Positions 14,601 to 24,352 of a stretch of DNA of 38,620 nt are shown in pieces (within the stretch, counting starts at the first letter, position 1; the number at the start of each line of letters is the position of its first letter). The stretch lies in contig CAJPVJ010000095.1 in assembly GCA_905397405.1 (NCBI GenBank), forward strand, positions 1 to 38,620, read 5' to 3'. Both the position numbers and the translations under genes were made by a program. The stretch comes from Oppiella nova (taxonomy: Eukaryota > Arthropoda > Arachnida > Sarcoptiformes > Oppiidae). A model generated the notes under the pieces. The model worked only from the letters and a program-made list of their open reading frames with translations. It searched no databases and was not told where the DNA came from.

Positions 14601-15804
14601 ACTATCTGAAAGCATACTATAATTTAAAATATTGAGATTGAAAACTATGAAATGTTATCCAATACGGTATAAACATTAAATTCTACAATCAATTCAAAAA
14701 GAGGGGGTAGAGTTGGGAGGGGTCGTGCAATGTTGTAAGAGTTAACGGTATAATACTATATTAACTCGTAAAGGATTTCAACACATTTTGTTATATCATA
14801 TAAAACTAAAAAACATAAAAAACAAAAATAATAAATAAAACAAATTCTTACAGATATTCCATGCAAAACCATTTCGGGAATACTGAGGGGTCCAGTAATA
14901 GATGGGCCAACACTGGCACCACTTACTGAAGTCCAGGTGTGATCGCCAGTAATAGTAATGTCGGCATCAGTTGTCACACTATTTCCACTGCCGATACTTG
15001 AAGACGAAGACGAGTTGCGGTTATAGTTGTCTTTATTACTGGATTGAGAGCCCAATGACTCGCAGCTGTGAACAGACACTCGATGCGATTGGCCAGTAGT
15101 CTACGTATAGTCCAACAATTATTACCAAAATCACAATCAATTCAATGAAATTAATCTCACTTTAGTATCACTTCCGCGGCCACTGTCCAGACTCGCAGAA
15201 CTATATCTCGATTTTCTGCTGTCATTACTACTAGTGCTGGGACTGACTCGTCCCACATCTACGCCATGGTCTTCGAGGGAAGCCCTCGAGTGGTTAATAG
15301 TGTTTGGGTTTAAGTTAACACAATTCATGCCGTTTGCAACAACAACTGCACCATTGCTTACACCATTGGTCCCAATCATAGCTGTCTGACCAACACTTAT
15401 ACCGTATTTGTTGGTATGAGACATATAATTCTGTTGGCGACACAAACAACAGTTATAATCACATAAATCACTCGTTATTTCATCAAAATTACATTTGAAT
15501 CATAATATGGATGAGAATACATATCATTGACCACATCATTGCTATTCTTCATCAACACGTCTGCAAATGATTAAACCAATTGAGGGATCAGTTTACGCAA
15601 TGAGTTTGTAATTGAATGATAACTAACTGTTTGGATGGATACCAGACGTCTGGTTGACGAGCAAAGAGTGCGGCTCTGAATCACTTCTCATGACATTTGA
15701 TGAATTGGTCCTCACATTGGTTTTGGTCTCATTGTTGGGTGCGATTGGCGGCGATATTCGGATACTTGTGCGCGAAGGGCTGTTCCGGTTGATCCCACTC
15801 ACCG
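8676..15804 (-). CDS. Caskin scaffold protein, 3' half (linker, tandem SAM, C-terminal tail)
   Basis: Ten phase-consistent exons on the minus strand: 15804-15628, 15560-15493, 15430-15161, 15100-14852, 11780-11670, 10861-10760, 10689-10551, 10485-9016, 8952-8892 and 8814-8676, giving about 927 residues. The first four encode a Ser/Thr-rich linker ([11 protein letters not shown]). SAM1 spans the exons at 11780 and 10861 ([13 protein letters not shown], then [10 protein letters not shown]). SAM2 spans those at 10689 and 10485 ([45 protein letters not shown]). A roughly 490-residue Pro/Ser/Asn-rich tail follows ([12 protein letters not shown]), then a short helical C-terminus ([20 protein letters not shown]). 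Caskins are neuronal scaffolds whose tandem SAMs polymerise; full-length members start with six ankyrin repeats and an SH3. None of that is seen: the first exon here needs a phase-1 exon upstream, yet only a join and a different gene lie there. Family assignment is firm; the gene is 5'-incomplete in this window. Confidence 0.85.
11781..14851 (-). other. 3.1-kb Caskin intron
   Basis: By far the longest Caskin intron, AT-rich and lying between the linker and SAM1. It contains a GC-rich palindrome cluster at 12363-12391 and a moderately GC-richer stretch near 13280-13460, where the phrase ATTCAAGTCTTG occurs twice. No nested exon could be supported on either strand. Confidence 0.6.
12363..12391. 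promoter_or_regulatory. palindromic GC-rich motif in the Caskin intron
   Basis: GGCGCC overlaps CCGGACGTCCGG (12367-12378), a perfect 12-base palindrome centred on a GACGTC core like that bound by CREB/ATF bZIP factors. GGAAA-AGTG-TTTCC follows at once. Such a CpG-rich cluster is conspicuous in kilobases of AT-rich intron. A regulatory role is inference only. Confidence 0.3.
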
Positions 15805-16573
15805 CTACCACAAACACACATTAGATATTCATTATAATTAAGCGCTAATTCTCTCATCATTTACAGTATAGTCATAGTTACAGTATAACTTATATTGCTA
15901 TTTACCCTACATTACAGTACATTATTTACTAAATTAAGCAAATGTTTAAATGTATATCAATTCAATGCAAATATATTACAAGTTTTTAATGGTCTCATAA
16001 GTGCATCCAATGAAGTGATAACCAAATTAATATCAAATCAATAAATATAAATAAACACTAAAATGAATGCAATGATACTATATTACACATATAAGTTACG
16101 TGAGTGAATACAAAATGGTTTAATAAAACAATTAAATGAGTGCTGATTGTGTTAATTGTAATCATAGTAATAGTAATAATGAAACATATCATATACTGTA
16201 ATATAATGTCATATAATTGAATAGTCACTCAATGAGTCTCTGTTCATGTGTTTCACATCACGTAATGCTAGACATCTATCTTATCATCAATCATATCGTA
16301 ATTATAGTATCAATACAATTCAATGCATAGACAATACCCTGCACCAATTCGTAACATGCATATAGCTAAGCTGATCCAATGGATACTTGAGTGATAACTA
16401 ATCAGCGAATTAGTGGTCAAGTGATCATCAATGCATACCATTGTGCGGCTGATCTGTCAACTGAAGTGACATATTATTCCTCATCATATCTATGGTGTTG
16501 TGGTGACAAACACATCCACATAACACTTCACTGCATTCACCCAAATGTCGACACAATTAGCACACAATTAGCC

Positions 16574-16828
16574 AAAGAGTCAAATGAATGGCAACTGTTT
16601 TGCCATTTAATCCGCCATTTGCTCAACGAATGCATCAGCAAATGAGAGACACACTGTACTCAATGTATGCACTATTGTATTGAATGTCATACAGAGTGCA
16701 AAAAGAGTCAAATGAATGGCAACTGTTTTGCCATTTAATCCGCCATTTGCTCAACGAATGCATCAGCAAATGAGAGACACACTGTACTCAATGTATGCAC
16801 TATTGTATTGAATGTCATACAGAGTGCA
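16574..16828. repeat. tandem duplication, period 128
   Basis: The segment starting AAAGAGTCAAATGAATGG at 16574-16701 is repeated exactly at 16702-16828. Perfect identity and the closeness to the N at 16989 suggest an assembly artefact rather than an old satellite unit. Confidence 0.9.
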
Positions 16829-16851
16829 CATCCAAACGAGTCAATAGGAGG

Positions 16852-17126
16852 CGAGAGTTGAGTTCAACTCAAACCCGAAACTCAAACAAAAACAAGACTT
16901 TTATCTGACGTTTGAATGCTTTGACTCTCCATTGGCTCCACTGTTGGTCTCTATTATAACGATCACTCAATCTATCATCAAATGTATTNCGAGAGTTGAG
17001 TTCAACTCAAACCCGAAACTCAAACAAAAACAAGACTTTTATCTGACGTTTGAATGCTTTGACTCTCCATTGGCTCCACTGTTGGTCTCTATTATAACGA
17101 TCACTCAATCTATCATGAAATGTATT
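16852..17126. repeat. 137-bp direct repeat flanking a single N
   Basis: 16852-16988 recurs at 16990-17126 with one difference (TATCATC versus TATCATG near the right end). The two copies are separated only by the N at 16989. This is what two overlapping contig ends look like when they are scaffolded instead of merged. Confidence 0.95.
16989..16989. other. single-base gap (N), scaffold join
   Basis: A lone N sits between two near-identical 137-bp ends. Caskin lacks its 5' half immediately to the right of this position, so the join may be false. Confidence 0.9.
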
Positions 17127-18218
17127 GCAATGTATTGCAGTGTTTAGTGTTTACTGTGTTTACAGTTTACAGTCAAACACATACACATACACTCAGTCAC
17201 TGCATAACCTTTGCTTCACTTTACGCTACTTTCCTCATCACAATTGACGCTATGAAGCAAACTATTAAACATTCAATTAGTTTATTTAACACACCATCAC
17301 ACCATTCAAACCATTATTATATTGCTTTTTACATTACTCTCACTATTTTATTATGTAACAAACCATTTTCATACTGTATACATGAAATGTTTTTACAGTA
17401 TATTTCCTTGTTATAAGTAAATCAAAAGTTTCTTTAAGTGAGCATGGTAGTACAGTAATAGTTAATTAGCAGTTTTAATTCAATTGTTTGTGACTTAATT
17501 GGTAGAAAATATTCTATAATAAAGTCTTATTCGTGTTATATTTATATTATATATATTATATTTAGCTGTTGGGCTAGTTTTGGACTCAATTTTGGACTCA
17601 CTTCTGGAGTCACTTACAGAACATATTGTCATTCAATACCTAATATAATAAGCACTAACAAAATAAATGAATGATATTTGTAGACAAACCACTAGATTTA
17701 GTGCAGGTCTCAAGTGAATTGGCAAATATGGTAATAACCTCTATTTCATCAAGTTCCCAATTTGACAGTCAAATTGTAAACCAGTAAATTGACACTTTAT
17801 TGGCATATGCAAAGATACTAATTACCCCTTAGTGGCTAATATTTGTTTCCTCAAAACTACATAAAACTTTCTAAATGTTAGCAAGTTAATCAAAAATAAT
17901 AACATTCTTATGCAAATGAAAATTATTTATTTAAATAAATTAAAACAAAAATATCATAGAAATAGTAATTGATTTATATATAATTGTAATATGAGTTGTA
18001 TTTACAACAAGTGTTTAAAATTAGTGAACAGGGTCACTGTTTAATTATAAACAGTTAAATATTCGAAAAATAGTTTGCAAGTTATTTGAAATATGAAATC
18101 AATTCATACTTCATACACAGTACAAGGGTTGAACAAAATAGTTGCCAAAAAATATGTGAAACTCATATTAATTATATAATAATACATAAAATAAATAGTT
18201 TGTGAAGTCATGAATGGA

Positions 18219-18224
18219 TTTATT
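18219..18224 (-). terminator. poly(A) signal for the myosin gene
   Basis: AATAAA on the minus strand, 58 nt past the myosin stop codon. It shows that the myosin transcript ends here and does not continue into Caskin. Confidence 0.6.
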
Positions 18225-18281
18225 GCACACGAAAGTGATGAGAGATTGAGCCCAACATACAGTACTGTATAGTAATATGTA

Positions 18282-21200
18282 TTATATGTCTACACCACAG
18301 GAATCCTCGTTAGCGCCACGTCTGGCCAAATGGTTGGGGTTTGGGATTAACTCCAAGAACTGGTAGGGAATGGTTAGAGTGATGTCGTTGTTCTCGACCA
18401 ATAGGTGTCCGCGCTTTGATGAGGCGCCCACTACTGTCACTCTCTGACCCTTTTCTAATTGCACTTTAGGTCCCGATTCTGTTTGCATGACAATCGCTAT
18501 CAATATATAGGTCCACAAATTAGATGAACACATTACATACCCGGATAATCCATTTTAATAATCCTTTTCTGCGGATAACCCAACTTCGCGTTTCCAGTTA
18601 TAGTATAGGAACGACTTGGAGGAACGGGAGGCGGAATATTCTGTAGTACAGTATTAACAAAAGTTATAATTGTTTCATTTAACTAGAGATTTGATCATAT
18701 TTACCAAATCAATGCCAAACAGAGTACAGGTCTCTTGAATAACATTTTGATCACAAACTTCAGCAGATTTGGACGGATTCTGGTGTTGAGTGCCGAAAGG
18801 AGGTGGAGTTCCTGTGATAGGAAGTGGTCTCGGCTTTGAAGACATGCCGTTTAAGAGGGCATTATTTTTGTGGGCCAAGTGCTGAGCCAATAGACTCTCT
18901 TTGATGAGAGGCCACCGGCGCCGGACGTTCCACCCCTTCCAAGTGCACTGAATGAGGAGCGCCGACACCACTCTGCGCTCGTTTCGCAACATTTCCAGCT
19001 GTTGTCGCGCGCCTTCACTCAGGAATATATGTCTCTTCCCGAGAGCCCAAGTGGTGGACGCGGCCGACACCGGCTCTATGCTCTTCTGGCTTTGCATAAA
19101 ACAGTCTAAAATCAACTGAAAATACATTTCATTAATTTAGAAATATTTTTACTAATTATTCAATGTTTCAATCAACTCAAAACATAATCATATCATACTT
19201 TGCAGTCTTCAATCGCTTTGTCATCCGCTCTCTTAAGTAACTTAAATGGCGCTAAAAGTCTATAACGAGAGTTAAAGGCTCTGAAGCGCATTCTGTGGGG
19301 TAATCCACCGGCCATTAGATTCACGGTCTCTAGTATCTGAAGGGCTCGGATCTGTTTAACAACAGCTGTCCTATCAAAGCAATTCGGTTCCTCTGAATTG
19401 TTTGCCTAAGAAATCATTGAATAAGTCATGAGAATTATCACATTATTGTAACATATAATACATGGATTACTAAATTGTCATACTTTGATGCATCTGATGA
19501 AATGAGGTCTCGCGTGGACCAAAGTTCTCAACAGATTATCGAGTCTAGTATGAAAATCTTGTGTCAAAGTAGACACTGGATTATAGCCATTCTGTGTGTC
19601 AATATGAGCTGTTGGTGCGATTCTGAATGTCATTCCTCTGGGAACAGTTTCCTTATTATATAAAGCTCTCAATTCAACGCCAAACAAATGAGTAACAAAA
19701 CCGAAAACACAGGTATTCTTATGGAAAATGGAAATCACGTCATCACTCAAGCGATCGGAATTTGATTCCAAGAAATTTGTGGAATCGTATGTCACGTGAC
19801 CCGCAAAGTGTCTGATCCCGAATAAGCGAGACATTTGAGGCAATGGATCTGTTGCTGACTTGTCTTTAGTGGAGTTGATATCAAAGTAACGACTGTTAGT
19901 CGAGTGCTGGGCTTTAATCTTCTGGACGTATGCTTCAGGTGTCCCTCTCAAAGAGCACTCGACGTCCAATAAACTAAATAAACCGGTTCTCTGTTTAAAA
20001 TGAAGAAAATATTAGAAATTTCTATATTTTTCAATCCTTTTAATTAAAAGCCACTGAAATACCAAAGAAGATATGAAGTCAATGCAGGGGACGTTATCCA
20101 CGTAATCAATCTCTATATCAGATGTGACGCCTTCCTCACGACACGACTCGATACTTGATTTGAAGATATGGGTGTTATAGAAGTGTTGCATTGTCTCCGA
20201 ACACAGGTTTATACACAACTGCTCCAAATGACTCGGCTGTCATCACCACCACAACCAATACATTGTCATTATTATTCATTTTTGTCATAAGTTTTAAAAG
20301 TTTTGCATTACTTTTGAGTCCTCGAAGCCAAACATATCTAATATACCAATGAAGCCATCGGTTGCGTGTCTGACAGCGGAGTTCAGGACATTCATTGATT
20401 TATGAGATTTAGCGCCATTTGACCCTAAAATATAAAATCAAACATTTTAGATGTTTACTATTTAATGTCGATTTCATTAATTTCAAAAATATAGAAATAC
20501 TGGTACTATATACACACCAATACTAGATGCGTGATGACTGCCTGTCTCAGTCTGATTGTGAATCGATTCATTGCTGTCAGAACTAAGTGTACCACAAGTG
20601 GATCCGATTCTCTTGGAACTGTTAGCTCTTCTTATAATTGTGGCCACAGTTCGACAATAAAGTGCTTTCGCCAACGCATCTCTTGTCGACGAGGCCTACC
20701 ATTTGGACATTTGATTGTAAATTATGTATTTTGAAGGAGAGTTTAAATAAATCGTACGCCTTGTGAATCGCGATGAGACTTAATTAGTTGTCCTCTGATA
20801 CTGTGGTGAGTTCTTGTGGTCAACCCTTTAAATAATAAGACACTGGATATGCCGAGCAGTGAAGAGACGGCGTTTATTTCATGACTTCCACTGTTTTTGC
20901 ATTCGTCGCCCGAATCGATCAGATTTTGAGATTCATTGAACTTAATGTTACCCAACAGTAGTACTGCAGCCAATACGCGAACCACATCCAGGAATGGGAT
21001 CCCCAACACTGATAGACATGACTAATCAATTCAAAAGATATTAAATTTATGCAAATTGTCAATACATCAGAAGCAGACTTACTTTCCAGGCCTCAAATCT
21101 AACGGCATCGTCATCGCTATTGGAATTCATATTTGAATGGTTCAGATATCGTAAGTTCTTAATGGTAAAGCCCTCTAAATTCAGTTTAGCTATAATTTAA

Positions 21201-23159
21201 GTTTTTTAAAAATAATAAAATGTTATGGCTGAAATTCATATACAGTAACAATTTATACCTCTTTCGTCGCTCGTAAGGCCGGCCAGCATTTGGTAAAATA
21301 TATGATAATTCTTCTCATTTGGCAGAGTTTTGACAACTCTTGACTACACATTCAAACAGAAATAAAATGTTTGTAAAAAAGCTAATTTATTTATTTGATA
21401 GCAGACCTGATCGAGAAAATAGCAGTGAATTTTAGTTCTATAGAGCGCTCCATCAGTCACTTGAACTTCAATAAAATGTCCCTAAATTTAATTTATTTGA
21501 ATAAAATTTAATATAACTTGCATTTATAAATAAAATGATTTTTAAAAATTAACTTACGAGACGACTAGATTCTGAATTTATGGCAGTTTTAGCGCTTCCC
21601 AAACTTCTTAAGACAGTAAAAGTTGCCGCTAAATGTTTGAATGTATCGGTTTCAGGTCCACCGCCCGCAACATTAAACAATTGTCTCAATATTATCATTG
21701 ATGAGTAGGTCTTTCCACTGCCACTCATTCCACTGTAAAATAAATATGTATATATTGAAATGGATATATGAAAAATGGTTAATCAAATGGTTTACCTTAA
21801 GATGATAGCCTGTGGATAACCCGTCTCATTGTGCTGTCGAACCGCTTCGTGAACTATACGCAAAAGTTGTGTGCATTGAAGGGCTTCCATATGAGTGCTG
21901 TTTAGTGTCAATGCATTTCTCCTGTCCTTAAAGTGATTTAAGGACAACAAAACTGGTCCAACGTTTGTCTGTTCATTTAATGGCAATCATAATTATGATC
22001 AATTTGAATAAATATTTAAATTTGCAAAAATTTATTAGAAATAATTAGTGACGGAATAAATCAATAAATTATTGACATATTAGTGACTAATAAACTCACG
22101 TAATACTCTTTGGCCAAAAACCTGGAGTGAAGCGCTCGGAGCAATGAATCTTCAGTTAACGGTCCCAATAGATGTATCAAATCATTCACTTCTGTGTATT
22201 GATATTCCTGTTTTCGCGATTTGCTCGCTATTAATGGGGAACAGGACTTAAATTCCTCTACAAATGAGTTCAGGAATTGGTTTTATAATTCTATTCATTT
22301 GTTAATTATTATTCATTTTGGATTAACTTTCATAATATTCAGACAATATTTTATTCTAGTCTAATGACATTGTACTTTAGTCACTAATAACTGATATTTT
22401 ATTTTAAGAATATACAGGTAGTTTTAGAATATTATGTAAAATTTAATTTTTCAAACTGTTTAAATTAAAAATTAAAAATTCAATTAATTATTCAATACTA
22501 GAATTCCTCTAATTTAAAAATAGTGTAGACTACATAAATAAAAAAGTATTTTTGTTGTTGTAGGTTTAGTGTTCAGAATAAATTTAAGAATAAGGTTTAG
22601 TATAGTTTGGTAAATATATACCTAATTGGTGCGATTCTTGAACTTTATGTGTTTTACCACTGGGTCCATGAGTTGTCGACTTATTGACAGGAGATATACG
22701 TAATCGTGTCCTAAGAGTAACCAATTCTGAGCTCAAATTTCTGAGCTGTTGCTGAAGGTGTACGGCTTCGTTGGACGAGGCATCTGACAGTTGACAATCA
22801 TTTTATCAATTATATAGTGTTATATTCATAGAGTACAATATTATTTTAGTAAATGTTTTTATTTGTAATAATATATTCAAATTAATTAAGCAGATCATAA
22901 ATATCGAATAAATTTATCCAGTACATTGCAAGTGTACTTAATTACTAATATTTAAAGTAAGATTGCATTGAAAACAATGATAAGTCTTACCCTGAAGTTG
23001 ACGCTCTGTCTGCCAATACTTTGTTAACTATTTATAAATATTGTAAGATACCCACAAATAATTAAATTGATTGTAAATGAGATGTTTGTAAATAAGACAA
23101 ACCTCAGTGAAATACTTGTCTAAAATAAACACTTTTGAAAGTCCGACAGCAGTTGCCAT
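18282..23159 (-). CDS. unconventional myosin with one IQ motif and C-terminal SH3
   Basis: Eighteen exons in consistent phase give about 1,065 residues: 23159-23103, 23027-22991, 22783-22622, 22257-22100, 21968-21796, 21732-21558, 21481-21407, 21343-21259, 21189-21083, 21021-20758, 20695-20518, 20424-20312, 20236-20063, 19990-19484, 19405-19199, 19115-18705, 18640-18541, 18496-18282. The N-terminus (1-85) is helical. The motor has P-loop GMSGSGKT (~197-204; usual GESGAGKT), switch I NSESSRLG (~248-255; usual NxNSSRFG), switch II DMFGFE (~520) and PHFIRCIK ending at ~755. The converter contains GLPHRMRFRAFNSRYRLL, one IQ motif LIQCTWKGWNVRRRW lies at ~878-892, then a Pro-rich linker (NIPPPVPPSR) and an SH3-like end (LEKGQRVTVVGASSKRGHLL). 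It is an actin motor by family, and the SH3 implies a tail partner. The class is not assigned. Altered nucleotide-site residues could mean slow or absent ATPase. Confidence 0.9.
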
Positions 23160-23333
23160 AACTGAACTGAACTGATCACAAATCTTAAACCCGACACATA
23201 ATTGACGAAAACATATGAGAACTAAGCATTGGAGACATGAATAGACTCACAAATTCTAAACATATATTACATGAAAATATTGTGAATCACAAGAATTAAA
23301 TTGAATTCAAAACTGAGAACATTTGAATCAAAT

Positions 23334-23785
23334 GTGAAGCACAGAGAGGAGTGCCGACCATATTGTGATCTGCTATAAGAAAAGGCAAAGTCAGCTAAAA
23401 AGCACCGAAACTCGAGGGGAAGACATTCCCTCTGCTCTGTTATCCCTGTAAGAAGTGCCCCATTGATGACGACCTGAGACTAACCTTCGCTTAAATGACA
23501 GCTTAGATGAAAGCTGTAGAGACTTTGACTGTACCTGACTCTACCTGAGCCACTGGCAACTCATTCAAAGTGTATAGCTTTAGGCGCTATCCCTTCATAT
23601 GAACCTGATTTGAAAGCGCCAAACAGGTAAGGGATGCCAAAGAGGGCATTCATTTGGCGTCAACTATAACCATCTCTTTATCACTGAACAGGGCCTACAC
23701 TATACACACTGTAGTCTACCTGTGCTTCACTTCAGCCCTAAAAGGTCTCAAACAATCAAATATTCGCCAATAAGTGAATATTTTT
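23334..23785 (+). ncRNA. candidate Pol III structured RNA, possibly RNase P RNA
   Basis: A GC-richer island of 400-450 nt full of perfect hairpins. An 11-bp closing stem pairs GTGAAGCACAG (23334-23344) with CTGTGCTTCAC (23720-23730). Inside are GAGGGGA/TTCCCTC (23414-23432), ACAGCTT/AAGCTGT (23498-23517), GGCGCT/AGCGCC (23583-23620), GGATGCC/GGCATTC (23632-23651) and CTACA/TGTAG (23695-23714). A last stem AAATATTC/GAATATTT (23758-23783) runs into T5 (23781-23785), a Pol III-type end. Two G-U pairs favour the plus strand. The order (closing helix, early hairpin, CTGAGACTA at 23474-23482, hairpins, GAACAG at 23686-23691, small hairpin, closing helix) resembles nuclear RNase P RNA, where CR-I and CR-V pair; CCTG (23473-23476) can pair with CAGG (23689-23692). 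The family is inference from remembered human sequence. Alternatives: RNase MRP, 7SK, or a structured 5' leader. Confidence 0.5.
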
Positions 23786-24352
23786 ACAAAACTTTGTGAT
23801 CTTTGTTTCTTTATACCATTTCTTGTTTAATGGTTTTTCGAGTTTTGTATTTTCATATCAAATGTTCACAAGTTTTCATTTTTATATTCCGTACATTTTG
23901 CGCAATTTTAACTGTTTAAATGATAATTAATTCTTAAATATAATAAATGAAATTTACATAGATCAATTCTAGTCTGACATTAGATTGTTATTTTTCATAA
24001 TCTAATTCTATTAATGAGTTCTAAATTATTGAAAAACTATCGATAAATTAATATTAATAACTTTATATTCAAATGACAGATTTTCTTAAGTAAACAATTG
24101 GAGTGGCAGCATATGAATAAATATTATATGATTATAGAATATTTATCAAATTATATACAGTAATATGACTTATTGGGAAATAATTTTTGTAATTAAATTA
24201 ATAAATTTATACAAAAACATACTGGAATAATAAAATAATTAATATCATAAAAAGAACTTCTTATTTTCCGACTCCTTATAGATTTTGATGATTTAAACTT
24301 TGAAAGTGTAATAAATAACATGACGTTTGAATAATGCAATTATTTTATAGAA
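23786..24352. other. AT-rich intergenic spacer
   Basis: Lies between the RNA candidate and the orphan gene ending at 24353. I see nothing else supportable here. Confidence 0.5.

Larger units (their letters stand above)
15805..18218. other. gene-free interval containing an assembly join
   Basis: No exon was found on either strand between the Caskin 5'-most exon and the myosin poly(A) signal. GC content rises around 16390-17130, where a 128-bp tandem duplication, a 137-bp duplication and a single N lie. An 84-codon plus-strand open frame at 16391-16645 runs into the duplication and has no recognisable features. Confidence 0.5.

Noticed and set aside
15069-15079. Separate small gene starting at 15079 (Ser-rich)
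   Set aside because: The frame is continuous with an upstream acceptor at 15101 and in phase with neighbouring exons; it is a Caskin linker exon.
16391-16645. 84-codon plus-strand open frame
   Set aside because: Low-complexity composition, no recognisable motif, no good splice or Kozak context, and its 3' part lies in the 128-bp artefactual duplication.
8676-23159. Myosin and Caskin as one fused gene
   Set aside because: The myosin SH3 exon ends in a stop followed by AATAAA at 18219-18224, and Caskin's first exon does not match its phase or domain order.
23400-23470. Resemblance to U3 snoRNA (AGCACCGAAA.. and CCATTGATGA)
   Set aside because: The conserved U3 5' end and box B/C spacing are absent, and the 11-bp closing helix does not fit U3.
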